Below, piece after piece: positions 36,938-49,802 of a stretch of DNA of 64,000 nt. The stretch spans positions 76,707-140,706 of the forward strand of contig CAMPET010000164.1 of the NCBI GenBank assembly GCA_946803715.1, written 5' to 3'. A model generated the notes under the pieces. That model was not told where the DNA came from, made no database searches, and worked only from the letters and a program-made list of their open reading frames with translations. Origin of the DNA: Beroe ovata. Its lineage: Eukaryota; Ctenophora; Nuda; Beroida; Beroidae. How positions within the stretch are numbered: position 1 is the first letter of the stretch; every line of letters begins with the position of its first letter. The translations under genes and the position numbers were made by a program.

Positions 36938-38689
36938 TTTCAGTCGTGTCTGTTGCCGTATCTGCAATAACACCAACTCTAACAGTCACCTTGCTTTGTG
37001 ATTCGCAAACCTATGATAGGGTCTTTTAAAGGAGTTAGTTTCTAACTTAAGAAATATTTCGATCAGAATTCAGATGTGTTTTTGCTATGGAGAATTATAT
37101 GTATTATGCATTATATGTTCCGATACAAAGAACGCATGCAAGAAATGTGTCAAATGTAAAACATTCGAAGAGAGTACAAGGGCCTTCACAAGTTTCAAGG
37201 AAAACATGAGTTACTCCATAAACTCACTCTTTTATAAACTGAGCTTTGAGTTATTGCTTACGCACTGGAAAATTCAATATGACCGGCCAGCAAGAATGCT
37301 AGGATTCCGGTGGCTACATGGTATTGCTATGACGTAGATAAACCACTCATAATCGTGCAAAGAGTAGGTACATATTTTCTCTACCTGGTGTTGCCATTGT
37401 GTCACAATTCGTAACAATCACTAACAAAATGTTACATCTCTAAACAGCTGCCAACAAAGTGTAACAAATCACGCGATACTTCTAGCAGCATCGATTTCCA
37501 TGCCAGAAGTGAGTTAGTTCTACCCTATCAACGGTGACATTTAAGAATAACAATACTAGTGTAGGTTAGAGTAACGGGGTACTTCATATGCGTTGGTATA
37601 CATTGGTACAAGCAAAACTAAGTCCATCCATGAGGCACTCCCAATTAATGTTTAATAGATCGTCACAGTAAAAGTGTGCCGACACGAAACTTAAGTACAC
37701 TGAAATAATGTCTCATGAATCATTACCGTTCTGCAATGTTACACTGTGACCAGGTTAGCATATTGGAATGATGGTAATCTTTTCTACGTACAACTTATAC
37801 CAGCTGTTGTTCGATGCACAGCCCTATTCTTAGTGATGCTCACTGTCCCATCACACTATCTCAGAGTGGTGTAAGTGATACGTTACACTTACAGACAGTC
37901 CGTAACAGACATTTTTTCTGTGATACTTCACAAACTTACCTTTCCTCGCACTTGTTGAGTTCATGTGCAAGATAGTTGCAAGCTAGGTTATTACTTAATA
38001 TACCAATCTCTGAATTTCATGTCCATGCATATGTAGTCTAGTGTCCTGTGCTTCATATCTTTGTCAAGGAATGTAACGATATACAATGAACAATGACAAG
38101 GTTGCTACCTAAACTCTCTACAAGTTTTTCACATCAGCTTNTGTAGGTTAGAGTAACGGGGTACTTCATATGCGCGGGTATACATTCGTGCAAGCAAAAC
38201 TAGGTTAACATATTGGAATGATGGTAATCTTTTTTCCGTACAACTTATACCAGCTGTTAGCACTATTCTTAGTGATGCTCACTGTCTATGCCCCATCACA
38301 CTATTTCAGAGTGGTTATCAGTGATACGTTACACGTCTTACAGACAGTCCGTAACAGGCATTTTTTCTGTGATACTTCACAAACTTACCTTTCCCTCGCC
38401 CTGGTTGAGTTAGTTGCCAGCTAAGTTATTACTTAATACACCAATCTCTGAACTTCATGTCCATGCATGTGTAGTCTGGTGTCCTGTGCTTCATATCTTT
38501 GTCAAGGAATGTAACGTTATATAATGGTCAATGAACAATGACAAGGTTACTACCTAAACTCTCTACAAGTTTTTCACATCAGCTTCGTTTTCTGACAGAC
38601 CACCATCAGTCGCTACATGGACCGGGAATGTATGTGAAGGAGGGTGTTGAGTGAATGAAAGAGAGTGATGTGAAAGTCTGATTTTACAG
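36938..38689. other. Intergenic, largely a direct duplication
   Basis: No supported coding exon. From 37559 on it consists of two copies of one unit (separate entry). The 3' end of the minus-strand sushi-domain gene must lie somewhere in this stretch but was not found. Confidence 0.55.
37559..38585. repeat. Direct duplication with an N at the junction
   Basis: Copy 1 (37559-38141) and copy 2 (38143-38585) both begin TGTAGGTTAGAGTAACGGGG and both end CTACAAGTTTTTCACATCAG. Copy 2 lacks about 130 bases present in copy 1 (about 37622-37755) and has scattered substitutions. A single N (38142) sits exactly between them. Confidence 0.85.
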
Positions 38690-41600
38690 ACTTACAAGGG
38701 TCAACACACACCGGTCTTGACCCATAGATATAATCATAATCCTTTTCACAGGTTATAACGCTACTTCCTAGCAGTGTTAAGCCTGAATCACATGACACAG
38801 TTATCTCTGTGCGGTACTCCATTGGAAAGGCGATACTCTCGTCAAATAGCAGATTATCTTCCAGAATCGGTCCTTTGCAAATATCTGCATAGAAACATAA
38901 ATTAAGATTAAATTGATTCAATATCGGAAAGTCAGAAGTGGAACTAAAAAGCTGGATAAAAGCTTCTAGAAGGTGATTCAACCTTTTTGGCAGCTGGGAT
39001 GCTCATTCGTCTTGAACTCCTGCTGGTTTAAGCAGGTTAAACTAGACGATCCACTCAGTGTGTGCCCTTCTATACATCTTATCACAACCTCTGTCCCAAC
39101 GATAACAGGAAATACTGTCTCAGTTATTACATTGGCTATGTTTGGCAATGCGGTGCAGGTATCTGAACATGTGGTAAAAAACCGATTTTCAAATTTGGCA
39201 AAAGAACTATTTGGTAAACAATGAAAGGTAGGTAAAGATAAGAGACAAAATGAGGATTACCGAGAATGCATCCAAGATTGGCATCAGACTGATACTTGTC
39301 CCCTTTAATACAAATCAGCTGATCTGAACCTTGCAAAGAATATCCTGAGACACAATTCACTTGGATAACAGTCCCGTATTGAACAGGAAACTGCACACCT
39401 TCTCTTGCAACAAGGTTTACGATGTCAGTTGGTACCCTGTCGCATAGATCTGGGAAATAGACCTTACAGTATAACTGATGTTTGAATCATTCACCAATTC
39501 TTTTAGATTGTTATAATTATAACAACTCATAGACATCAAAATAGCTAAATAGCTGGGTAAATTTGCTGCAGTTGCATCTATAATTTTATAGTCTGAATGG
39601 ATGCTAACTCTTACCTAGTTCACAGATAGGTTCCTCAGTAAAGCTGAAGACGGAATCTGTAACACATGTAGCTGTATTCTGTCCACTAGTCATTGTATAA
39701 CCAGTGTCACAGTCCAGGTACACAACCACACCCTTGTTGATAGGGAATACAGTTGGCGTGATGAGGTTTCCATCGCTGGGGAGCTCTGTACATGTGCCTG
39801 AAAGAATTATGACTGTTTTACTTCTATTCTGTACACTGTACAGCCAATGACAGGAAACGACGGATTCAAGCTGGCATAGGAAACAAATCACCAACTTCAC
39901 TTACCAATAGGGTTGCACTTAGGTTTATCTGTAAACAAGAAGGTAGTTCCAACATCACAGGTTATCACTGTATCACCTCTCATCTCAGTGTTGCAAGTCG
40001 GATCACACGACACTTCAACAGTAGTTCCATAGTCGATGGGGAAAGCTACACTTGTCTGGAGACATGCTATGTCCTCAGGGAGGCTGGTGCATTGATCTGC
40101 GATAAAACAGTTTTTTTCTCGCGAACTTTTTTGTCTGGAAAATTCACTTGCCTAGGAGATTTTTATAATACAATATTGCTCTACCGTATGTCTATAATTG
40201 TCTGAATACATACTTCTTTCACAAGATAGGTTATCCGTGTTTGAATACACCAAGTCCCTGATGCAAGTGATAAGACTTTCCCCTCGGAGAGAGTACCCTG
40301 GTTCACAGTACACAGTCACCAGCTGACCATAGTTCACCGGAAACTGGGCATTGCTCGTTACTTTGTCGATAGCCGGTACTTGGGAACAGGTGTCTGAGGC
40401 AAGTGTTTCACTGAGCCTAGGAATATTTTTAACAAGAAATTGTAGCAAAGGAAGCTCTGACCCTTGTGTCAAAAGGGTATGGAGTCAGCATGGAATTCCT
40501 CATTTCATCTGGATATATCTGGAAGGTCTATTCCTAGTGTGCATACCTTGCGAGCAGTATGGTTCCTCCACATAGGAGTATCTTCTCTCATCGACACAGA
40601 GCACTTCACTGGATCCAGATAAGGAGAAGCCAGTGGCGCAGGAGATTTTCACTCTGGTGTCAGGACTCACAGGGAACACAGTTTGTGTGATCACAAAGCT
40701 CCAGCTACTTGGGAGACCAACACAGGATTCTGGAGTAAGGGAATGTCGTTGATAAAGGACTTTGGCATGTTGAATGGTGATGAATTGATGTCAGAGAGAC
40801 TATGCTTTCGAAGATCATGCCATAAATAGATTGGAAGTAGTTCCTTTCTCAATTCGACAGCAGTTAGAACCTCAATAAGATCAGTTGACAAAACCTACCA
40901 CAATCAGTTTGGTCTTCGTTAGCAGCACTATTGGGTGGACACTCGAAACATATCCCTGAGCCGGCACCACTGTAGTGGTTCACGGGGCATGCCGTGCAAT
41001 ATTGTCGTGAGGAGTCTCTGTAAGTTCCGCCGGAACAAAGATCTGAGGGAGTCACATTCGAAATACTACGAGGGGCAAGGGACTAACCAATGAACGAGAT
41101 ACCCGAAGATTGCCCCCCCCCCCTGACTGAAATTTTTATGAAGATCTCATTTTATTGCAGGGAAACAATGAATTTCAGTGAACAAAACGTTGCCCCCATG
41201 AACGTCGAGTGCTAGGCTATCGCTCCTGTCCAGCTGACATCTTATATGGGCCGTGGGCACTGTTCTCCCCTGATACATGAGGAACTTCCCTTGAAAAGAC
41301 CTGGCTCTCACAAGAGAAGGATGGATGATACGAACCACAAAAAGTGTCTCCATCGACGATCACCACCTTGGAACCAATTTCACACTCCACGCATTCAGTT
41401 GAGCTCATGTAGGCTGCTCCCTCGCAGACACCTTGGTGGAATGTTGGATTTTCGATATTTATGTGAGTTTTTCTCATGATAACGGAGGTGCTGTACTACT
41501 TATTTCATAGTTACTGTCACCAAGTTAATACCAAGGTTCGAATGCGCGCCGTACACGCCCATTGCTACCAAATGCCGAGCATTGGAACCAAATTATACTT

Positions 41601-44600
41601 CACAATACAAGTACCCATTGTGATTTGGTCCCAATGCACTGCATTTGGTAGCAATGCGATGTACGGCGTGCATTCGAACCTTCCAAATTGGTGACAATAA
41701 GTGATCATTGATCAATGGCAAGTAGGTACTGATCTTATTCAAACCGTATCGAAAAAGTGAAAGTTGATAAGACTTACAAAAGCTGACGTCCGTTGACCCC
41801 GCTGGGGAAGCAGAGCCCAGTGGACATGTTGTGCACGAATCTGCACCAGCCGCACTGTAAGTGTTAGCCACACACTGTTCACAGCCATTGTCAGTCATGA
41901 AGTCTCCAGCATTACAGCCACCTGCGAAGTTATTGCGTCTAACTAATAACACCAGTGATGATGAAACTAGTGATGATGGCACCAGTGATAATGACACCAA
42001 TGATGACACCAGTGATGATGTTGACACCAGTGATGATGACAGTGATGACAACTCACAAGCAGATAAAGAAGTTGACCCCGCTGAAGAAACAGAGCCCTGT
42101 GGACATGTTGTGCACGAATCTGCACCAGCTGCACTGTAAGTGTTAGCCCCACACTGTTCACAGCCATTGTCAGTCATGAAGTGTCCTGCACTACAGCCAC
42201 CTGCGAAGTTATTGCTTCCTAACTTATGACACCAGTGATGATGACATGAGTGATGATGACACCAGTGATGACAACTCACAAGCAGATATAGAAGTTGACC
42301 CCGCTGGGGAAGCAGAGCCCTGTGGACATGTTGTGCACGAATCTGCACCAGCCGCACTGTAAGTGTTAGCCCCACACTGTTCACAGCCATTGTCAGTCAT
42401 GAAGTGTCCTGCACTACAGCCACCTGCGAAGTCATTGCTTCCTAACTTATGACACCAGTGATGATGACACCAGTGATGATGACAACAGTGATGATGACAA
42501 CTCACAAGCAGATATAGAAGTTGACCCCGCTGGGGAAGCAGAGCCCTGTGGACATGTTGTGCACGAATCTGCACCAGCTGCACTGTAAGTGTTAGCCCCA
42601 CACTGTTCACAGCCATTGTCAGTCATGAAGTCTCCAGCATTACAGCTACCTGCGAAGTTATTGCTTCCTAACTTATGACACCAGTGATGATGACACCAGT
42701 GATGATGACACCAGTGATGATGACAACTCACAAGCTGATATAGAAGTTGACCCCGCTGGGGAAGCAGAGCCCTGTGGACATGTTGTACACGAATCTGCAC
42801 CAGCTGCACTGTAAGTGTTAGCCACACACTGTTCACAGCCATTGTCAGTCATGAAGTCTCCAGCATTACAGCTACCTGCGAAGTTATTGCTTCCTAACTT
42901 ATGACACCAGTGATGATGACACCAGTGATGATGACACCAGTGATGATGACAACTCACAAGCTGATATAGAAGTTGACCCCGCTGGGGAAGCAGAGCCCTG
43001 TGGACATGTTGTGCACGAATCTGCACCAGCCGCACTGTAAGTGTTAGCCCCACACTGTTCACAGCCATTGTCAGTCGAGTAAAATCCCGCTTCACATGCT
43101 TTCAGGGCGGAGAAATAGAATAATCAGAATATGCAACTTTGAAATCGAAATTCAGGTAGATACCTACCTAGTGGACTACCGGCAGCCCGAGAAAGCAAAA
43201 ACAAAAGCGCGCTAGATAGCTAGTGTAGTTTGTTTCCTATCTCTGATTTCTGGGAATTTGTCTATGGAGGTGTGATGACGGTGTATTAACCGGTATGTGT
43301 ACACATGGAAGGAAGAATGAACGGAAAGAAAGACGCGCACTTTACAGTGAAACTGCTTACAATTGCTAACAATTGCGCGTCTATTTTTCCTTCCATCCGC
43401 CTTTTTTCCATGTGTACACATACGCGTAAAGTATTATGACAGCAATGAAATCGCATTATCAACAACAATTCAGGGTTGAGAATGGGGCTTGTTGTACCTT
43501 CCGCAACACAGTCAGAACTTGATGTTGATCCCTCTGGTGATCCTAATCCATCGGAACATCCGTAACAGTAGTATCGATCTGGACCGTAGTATCCAGGAGG
43601 GCAGATAAAGCACGTGTTATACTGAGATGAGTAGCGATAACCAAGACTGCACTGCACTGAAATATTATATACTGATATCACTTTCTTTCTCTGGTATATT
43701 AAGCTATTAAGCTCTGGTAGATTTTATTGCTAGCATGATTTTGCTGAATGCTGATATTTGGAATGGGTTCATGGCCGTCGAGGCCCATTTATCAAATCCG
43801 AAATTACGTAAGGGCTGTATTGTGCGTCCTGAAATGGGGTTCGCCCAATGAACAATAGCAAACAACCACAATTCACAAACCTTCCAGTTGCTTCGGATCG
43901 CTCGAGAATGAACCAATTCTAATGAATTCTGGGTACTCCACTTTGCAGGTATAATGACCGTTGTACGACATTCCGATTCTTTCAATTTTAATTCGAGCCC
44001 ACTTTAACTGGACAGAAGGATAATTGAACATCACAATAATCATTGAATAGTTGATTCGTGTTTGATTACACGAATTGGATTGCACAATATAAAAACAATA
44101 ACTCACAGGGGGATTCAGATTATCTTCCGATACCGTTATATAGGAATAATCAGTACCATCATCGAGTTTCACACCATCCTTATACCATGAAATAGGTGGG
44201 GTTGCCTCTATGTGCGTGTATGAGCAGGAAAAGACGACCGTATCATCAAAAACCACTTTGTCCGACGAGACAGTTATGATTGAATTGACTGGGACTGCCA
44301 GAGCGTACTCAAAGTCGCTTGTACTATGTTCCTGGCTGTCCCATCCATACCACGCAACGTTACCATTTGATTTACACGGTATTTTATGTCCTGAGTAAGA
44401 TCAGATCGTTGACGTTAACTAATAAATTTCGGTTGTTATAAAGGCAGGCTCTCACACGAGACGTGTGACAGTGGTGTTTTCACCTCAATAAGGCGCGCGA
44501 CGTTTCGCGCGCCTGACCTTTCGCGCGTCACGCAGTGTGCTTTTTGAGTGCTGACAATTTGAAATGCGAGAATTTCCCACGAAAATGATGCTTGCCGGGT

Positions 44601-45464
44601 AATTACCTCGGGGGATTTAGCACTCAAAACGCGAACGATTACCTAAATATTCATGAATGCGGCAGAGAATTCGATTGCAATTGCCTAGCTTCGACCATGC
44701 ATGACGGCAGCCCGCGCCGCTGGCCGCCGGCCCAATGCTCGAGCACGCNATTACCTATTTTATCATTCTTGGCTCAGAGTCATTGTCCATGATACCAGAT
44801 GTGGGTCGTACGAGCAAGACAACCCTCAAAAACTAGCTTACCTCAGTGAATGTGTTATAAGTTGAAAACCATTATTTAGAGCAAGAAATTTGTAGCCTCC
44901 TGGTGGTACTGTGTGCTCTTGACCGCCCCAAGTGTAAACGCTATCATATTGGTTGCCCTGTGTGTTAAGGAGTTCTCACGCGGAATTTGGCGCATCAGCA
45001 ACAAATTTAATCAGCAATTATTAACATAAGGAATGCCTGTTGGAGGGCAGCAGATCACACATGTCACAAAAAGTTAGCAACAAGATGAATTTGTGTTATC
45101 GACATTTGTTGAACCTATAAACACTCACTTTTCCGACAATTTTTGAACTACGGTCAAAAATCATAACGATGAGATTCCGGGGGCTCCCGCTTGACGTCTG
45201 GGTGCCTACATTGAAATCGCTATTGAACCAGTTAGTCTCGATGTAGTAATCTGAAATGAGTTTAAATTATATATGTCGATATAGCTCGATAATATTACGG
45301 AATTATTGGAGAGGTTTCATTCGGAGAAAGGCTACAAAATCAGTAGCGGAAAGATTTCCTAATATTTGGTGTTCGAGGGGTGTGGATGACCGTAGTTTGA
45401 ACAAACCTACGGCAGTGCATATTCCCAGGATACCCGTTAATAAGAAGCAGACGAAACCTATCAT
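38690..45464 (-). CDS. Secreted or surface mosaic protein: signal peptide, Ig domain, cysteine-rich repeats, sushi domains
   Basis: Starts at 45464 with a signal peptide (MIGFVCFLLTGILGICTA), exon 45464-45407. Exons 45250-45129 and 44957-44842 form an N-terminal domain (WFNSDFNVGTQTSSG). An Ig domain spans 44393-43875 (VVFSCSY, ISWYKDG, YNGHYTCKVEY). A TNFR/ephrin-receptor-like cysteine-rich module is at 43660-43497. A tandem array of near-identical modules (43105-41792), two more cysteine-rich pieces at 41440-41340 and 41045-40900, and seven sushi/CCP domains follow (about 40733-40546, 40396-40213, 40103-39903, 39800-39615, 39455-39259, 39165-38980, 38885-38690). Each sushi unit has the FPV-x-G/Y-x-x-V-x-x-x-C core and a closing C. 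Such mosaics act in complement-like recognition or adhesion. The 3' end, any membrane anchor and the joint near 44400 (an N at 44750) are unresolved. Confidence 0.78.
41510..41700. mobile_element. Palindromic MITE in an intron
   Basis: TTACTGTCACCAA at the left faces TTGGTGACAATAA at the right. The arms share AAGGTTCGAATGC facing GCATTCGAACCTT and ATTGCTACCAAATGC facing GCATTTGGTAGCAAT. About 190 bases, non-coding. Confidence 0.75.
41792..43105 (-). repeat. Tandem exon-intron array, about 226 bases per unit, six copies
   Basis: The landmark GTTGACCCCGCTG(G/A)(G/A)GAA (plus strand) occurs at 41792, 42071, 42294, 42520, 42746 and 42972, so units 2-6 are spaced 223-226 bases. Each unit holds one phase-1 exon coding a module like GHFMTDNGCEQCGANTYSAA then DSCTTCPQGSASPAGSTSIS. 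It also holds a short intron built from the 15-base repeat ATGATGACACCAGTG. The leftmost unit is longer and more diverged. Confidence 0.9.
43293..43425. mobile_element. Small MITE with TATGTGTACACATGG ends
   Basis: TATGTGTACACATGGAAGGA at the left is matched in inverse by CCATGTGTACACATA at the right. An inner GACGCGCA faces TGCGCGTC. Intronic in the mosaic gene. Confidence 0.7.
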
Positions 45465-46180
45465 ATCATCCTAATGAGAGGTACAAGATAATTACAAGAG
45501 GTACCTAATAGGTAATTAGGTATCATGGTGATTGGTCAAATCCATTTAGAAGAGAGTTTGGGTACCTATCACCTATCAAAGTTTGAAATTAAATTGTGCA
45601 AAAGATCCACGGATAAAAAGAGTGCTTCCTGGTCAACGAGAAACGTCAAATTTTTTAGTCGACAAACAGTCAATAACACCCCTATAAAATTAAATTTAGT
45701 AAAATTCGTCTACTTCGTAGATCTAATTTCCAAGAAGTAAGCCGCCATTGTTGGCCGATTCTCGCTATGGGAGAGAGGGGAAGTTTTTCGTCTTTCCTTT
45801 GTTCGCACCCACGGGGACGTAGGGATAATTGGTGTGATTACAATGGATGGTGATCCAATAATTGCCGAAATCTTATAGTCATGCGATAGCTTCCGTAAGC
45901 AGCAGAGGTTGCTTTTGTCAAGGAAACATGACTTGCCCGTACTACAATGGGGGGTTTTTTGTGGCACGTTACCCTGTCATAGTCCAATGAACTGTGGAGT
46001 CCAATGTGTGGGACTGTTCATTATTTAAGGACCGGGAGGTCATTATTGAGGGAGAAACTATAGAATACCCAGTACCCACGAGTTACTGATGGCGATGGCG
46101 ATGATACCTATCAGGATTTCGATGTTAAATGAGTTTTCCCTTCGTTGAATTACGCTAAACGAACATTTGTCAATTTAGAC
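45465..46180. other. Divergent intergenic region between the mosaic gene and RAD17
   Basis: About 700 bases with no coding signal, separating a minus-strand start (45464) from a plus-strand start (46181). Promoters of both genes should lie here; no TATA box was recognised. Confidence 0.5.
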
Positions 46181-49100
46181 ATGACGAAATTCACCCGAAA
46201 GAGTTCCCAAGAATGGGGATTTGAATCACAATTTGGCAAAAGTGAACAAAGAACAAAGCCCGACAGGGAGGATATCTGCTGGTTGCAGAAACATACCCCT
46301 AAAACCAGGTTATAATGATTATTAATTCAGGAGATCAATCATGAGACGAATGATTCCCTAAATTTTCAGAAATCACCAGATTTTGCTTATCATACTATTT
46401 AATCAGTAGTTGTACGAATTGATATCAATGATCCTTCCTTCCTTTTCTCTTACCTTTACGCACAATCATTATTCCAGGAAGGATTTAGTAACACACAGTA
46501 AGAAATTGGATCAGGTGCAGAGCGCGTTATCTGATTCACTACACAAGTCGAGGAGGAGGAGATGCAAAGTCCTCGTGCTATCAGGACCCAGTGGGGTCGG
46601 GAAATCTGCAACTGTTCGAGCTCTGGCGAACGATCTTCAGTGTTCCATTGAGGTTGTGAGGGATGACTTCATTTTCTCTTCTTAAACGTTTAATGAAAAT
46701 AGATCTTCAATGATTCCTTGACCCCATGCAACAAACATCTAAACAATATGTAAACTTGTATTGATCGGTGAATTCTCGCAATTGTACTTATTATTCAATT
46801 AATTAATTGTATCAATTGGCAAGTACAGGAGTGGGTGAATCCGATAGTATCCTACGAAAAAGGGGTGTATTACGAAGCTGAGATTGACAAGTTCAAGAAC
46901 TTCCTGCTATCCTCATCTCGATACGCTTCGATATTGGAGTCTCCGCACACATCTTCCACCAGTAACGGGTGAGAACATTCATAATCTCTTCGATGATCAG
47001 ATTCATAACCTCTTCAATGAATAGTTCCTGAATGAGCAATAAACATTATGAACAATGTACATATGCGGTAATAGAACTATCGAATCATTAGAAATTTTCG
47101 CAGGAAAAAGATAGTCCTGATAGAGGAACTACCATCTGTAGTCAACGCCAAACAAGTTGAATTCTGGGACATCATAAAGACTTACTCTCAAGTTGGGCGC
47201 CATCCCGTCGTGTTGGTTCTCACTGACGGTGTTGTTAAAAACCTGCGGATCCCCCCTGAGTATCAGAATATCTCATTTAACCCCGTTGCCCCGACCCTTC
47301 TAACCAGGTCAGTCGCTGATGAGATCGATTGGTTAATGATTAATAATCCCCGAAGTGTTGTAGTGTTTCGCTCGCGTTTATGACATGGATGTTCTCCATT
47401 TCTTGCAGAGCACTGAAGAACATTTGTCAGAAAGAAAAGATAAAAGAAGAGAGGATTGAGGAAATTGTACTACAGTCTGATGGCGATCTTAGGAATGCTA
47501 TACTGGCATTGCAATTCAACTCCAAGGCTGAAACCAGTTGGTATTCATTGCAAATTTGAATATAAGATGTTTTGATCCTCAGTTAAGAAGCACTAAGTAG
47601 GTACCTATTTCAATTTTCATAATTCATGTTGGACTTTTCAAACATCGTTTTTAGGTCGACAATCGAACAAGAGACGGAAGATCGACTCGAAGAAATCGAC
47701 GTGGTCAAGGTCGCGGAGTCAGTCCTCCTCAGAAACGAAGGATTCTCGTCTTTTCCTATTTCATGCGCTGGGTAATTTGGACTTCATGGATCGGTTTGTT
47801 GAATAAGTGTCGCATGAATCATGATAACAATTCAGGTTAGTTTATCGATTCCATTTTGATTCAGTAAAGCGTCTTTTCACTGAGTCAAAGAGAATTGATC
47901 AATTACCTGAATCTAGGTAATTAGAGTTTTTATGATACTCTTGGCAAAAACAAGCTCACAAAGTTACAAGGTGAAGCACATTGTTGATCTGATAAATTCC
48001 GTATTTCTCTCTCAGCTAAGATTCTCTATGCAAAGAGGATCGAAGGCAGCCCACTAGATAGCGATGACGTCACACTGGGTCGAACTCAACTTGAGTTTGT
48101 ACCTGAGGATGTAGCTGATAAGTGTGCCATGTCTAGTAGCTGGATTGCAGAGTTCCTCCATCACAATTACCTTCAGTGAGTGAACAGTAGGGGCTGACAA
48201 CGATAATCACATGATTTTCGAAAGCTTCGGACTTAATGTTAATCGTATCATTTAACGTTTTAAACTTACTCTCTAAGGGGCTATGTATTATTATATCGGT
48301 ATTATCAAACGAAAGAGGGTGATAAAGATTCTTAATAAGCTTGAATCTGATCGAATTTACTCCGCAGATTTCGGACCACACTCGAAAACACGCTACTTCC
48401 AAGTAATATGTTGTGTGACAGTGACATTATGACGTCACATTTTGTCACTGATGACGACTGTACGGCGCGGACAGAATCCTTTGCAAAGTCAATAGTGACA
48501 CGAGCTATGATCTACTCTAAAGATCCTGGATTTGTGCCAAAGTTTGTTTGATTTATCAATTGCATTGTAACTAAATGTTTTTATGAGCTGACACTATTTT
48601 TGACCATATTCATTATCTAATCATGCCTTGACACCACTCGTTGTTCTATCAATTATTTCAAAAGGTGGTGTCGAACAGTCACCGCTGACACCACTTTTGG
48701 ATTGCGAAGGAATGGTGTCAGCCGTCAACAGCAATGCTGTAAAATGTAAATCACTGACACCACTCATCATAGCACAGAGCTGTTGTCAGCCACTGACAGC
48801 CGCTGACACCACTATGTACACAGGTTCACACCACTCTGTCGGTCAGTACAGCGCGACATAACAAGAACGTGTCAAGAAAACATCACGCAGTGTAATGAAG
48901 TCTTCGCATTACGACATCTGGGTGCTTGCTCAGATTTCCTGACTGATACCCTTCCTTTCTTCAAACCCCTGAGGTATGTAAGTCGGAATATCGAACATTA
49001 CAAAATTCATGTGTTTATCGAAAGGGACCAAGGAATGGAATTTGACACAAACGCGCGTCGTGATTGTTGAAACGCGCGATGATCTTAACGTGTGACACAG

Positions 49101-49564
49101 CACTTGCTAACCTGACTTTATATTGCGCGCGCTGTAGAACAGTAGAAATTGTTTCTAGTGCGCGTTGCGATAATTTCAGCACAGCCGGGCATGTCAAATG
49201 CTTATCAAAGTGTGCCAGTGCTAATCAGGGTTTCCCCATCAAGGTACCGTCCGAGTAACACAGATGAACACAATATCATTCACACTATGACACACTTCAA
49301 GAACAACCTCAAATTTGGATCAGCGTTCAACGTTAACGTGAGTAGAAATTTTATTTCCAAATTTCGTGGCATCGGTAAAATACCATTTCCCGATCCATTT
49401 TTTGATGCCTGAATGATTGTTAGGTAACATATTCTGCTCAGGATGATGGAGATGACGCTAAAGATGAGATTCAGACGAAGAGAAAGAAGACTGCTAAGGA
49501 AGATCAGGATGTTGACACGCTATCAGCGGAACTTGAGCAGGAAATTGAGGATTTCAGCGATTAA
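46181..49564 (+). CDS. RAD17: RAD17, checkpoint clamp loader subunit
   Basis: Loads the 9-1-1 clamp at damaged DNA together with RFC2-5. Eleven exons: 46181-46308, 46478-46652, 46829-46968, 47104-47307, 47409-47536, 47655-47771, 48016-48175, 48368-48541, 48824-48973, 49244-49337, 49442-49564. Phases agree and the total codes 530 residues. Visible: Walker A GPSGVGKSAT at residues 79-88, the family motif EWVNPIVSYE, a Walker-B-like IVLIEELP, the ISFNPVAPTLLTR segment, SDGDLRNAILALQF (sensor region), LFLFHALG...KILYAKR, and an acidic C-terminus ending IEDFSD, like the C-terminal tail known in vertebrate RAD17. It is shorter than human RAD17. The start at 46181 is the first ATG of the open exon. 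The donor at 47537 is weak. An intron at 48542-48823 is full of TGACACCA motifs. Confidence 0.92.
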
Positions 49565-49802
49565 ATTATTATCGGGGAGGGTTTGATGTTTGTTTTGCAT
49601 AACCTTTCAATTAGTGATTTCCATATGAAACACTCTTATAATGATAGCTTTGTTTTGATAGATTTTCGTACAATTTCAACTTCTAAATTTTTTTATCCGT
49701 CTAATCACCTACCTACTATTTCATTTTCCCAAATCATCCGTTTATCATGATCATAACGAGTTGTTCAATCACAGTATTAATAACCCATCATATACTGATA
49801 GC

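Noticed and set aside
41530-41560. tRNA-like GGTTCGAAT box
   Set aside because: It lies in the arm of a palindromic MITE. No acceptor stem, A box or 70-base cloverleaf surrounds it.
41792-43105. CRISPR-like array
   Set aside because: The 226-base units are coding exons with splice sites in an animal gene; no spacer-repeat pattern.
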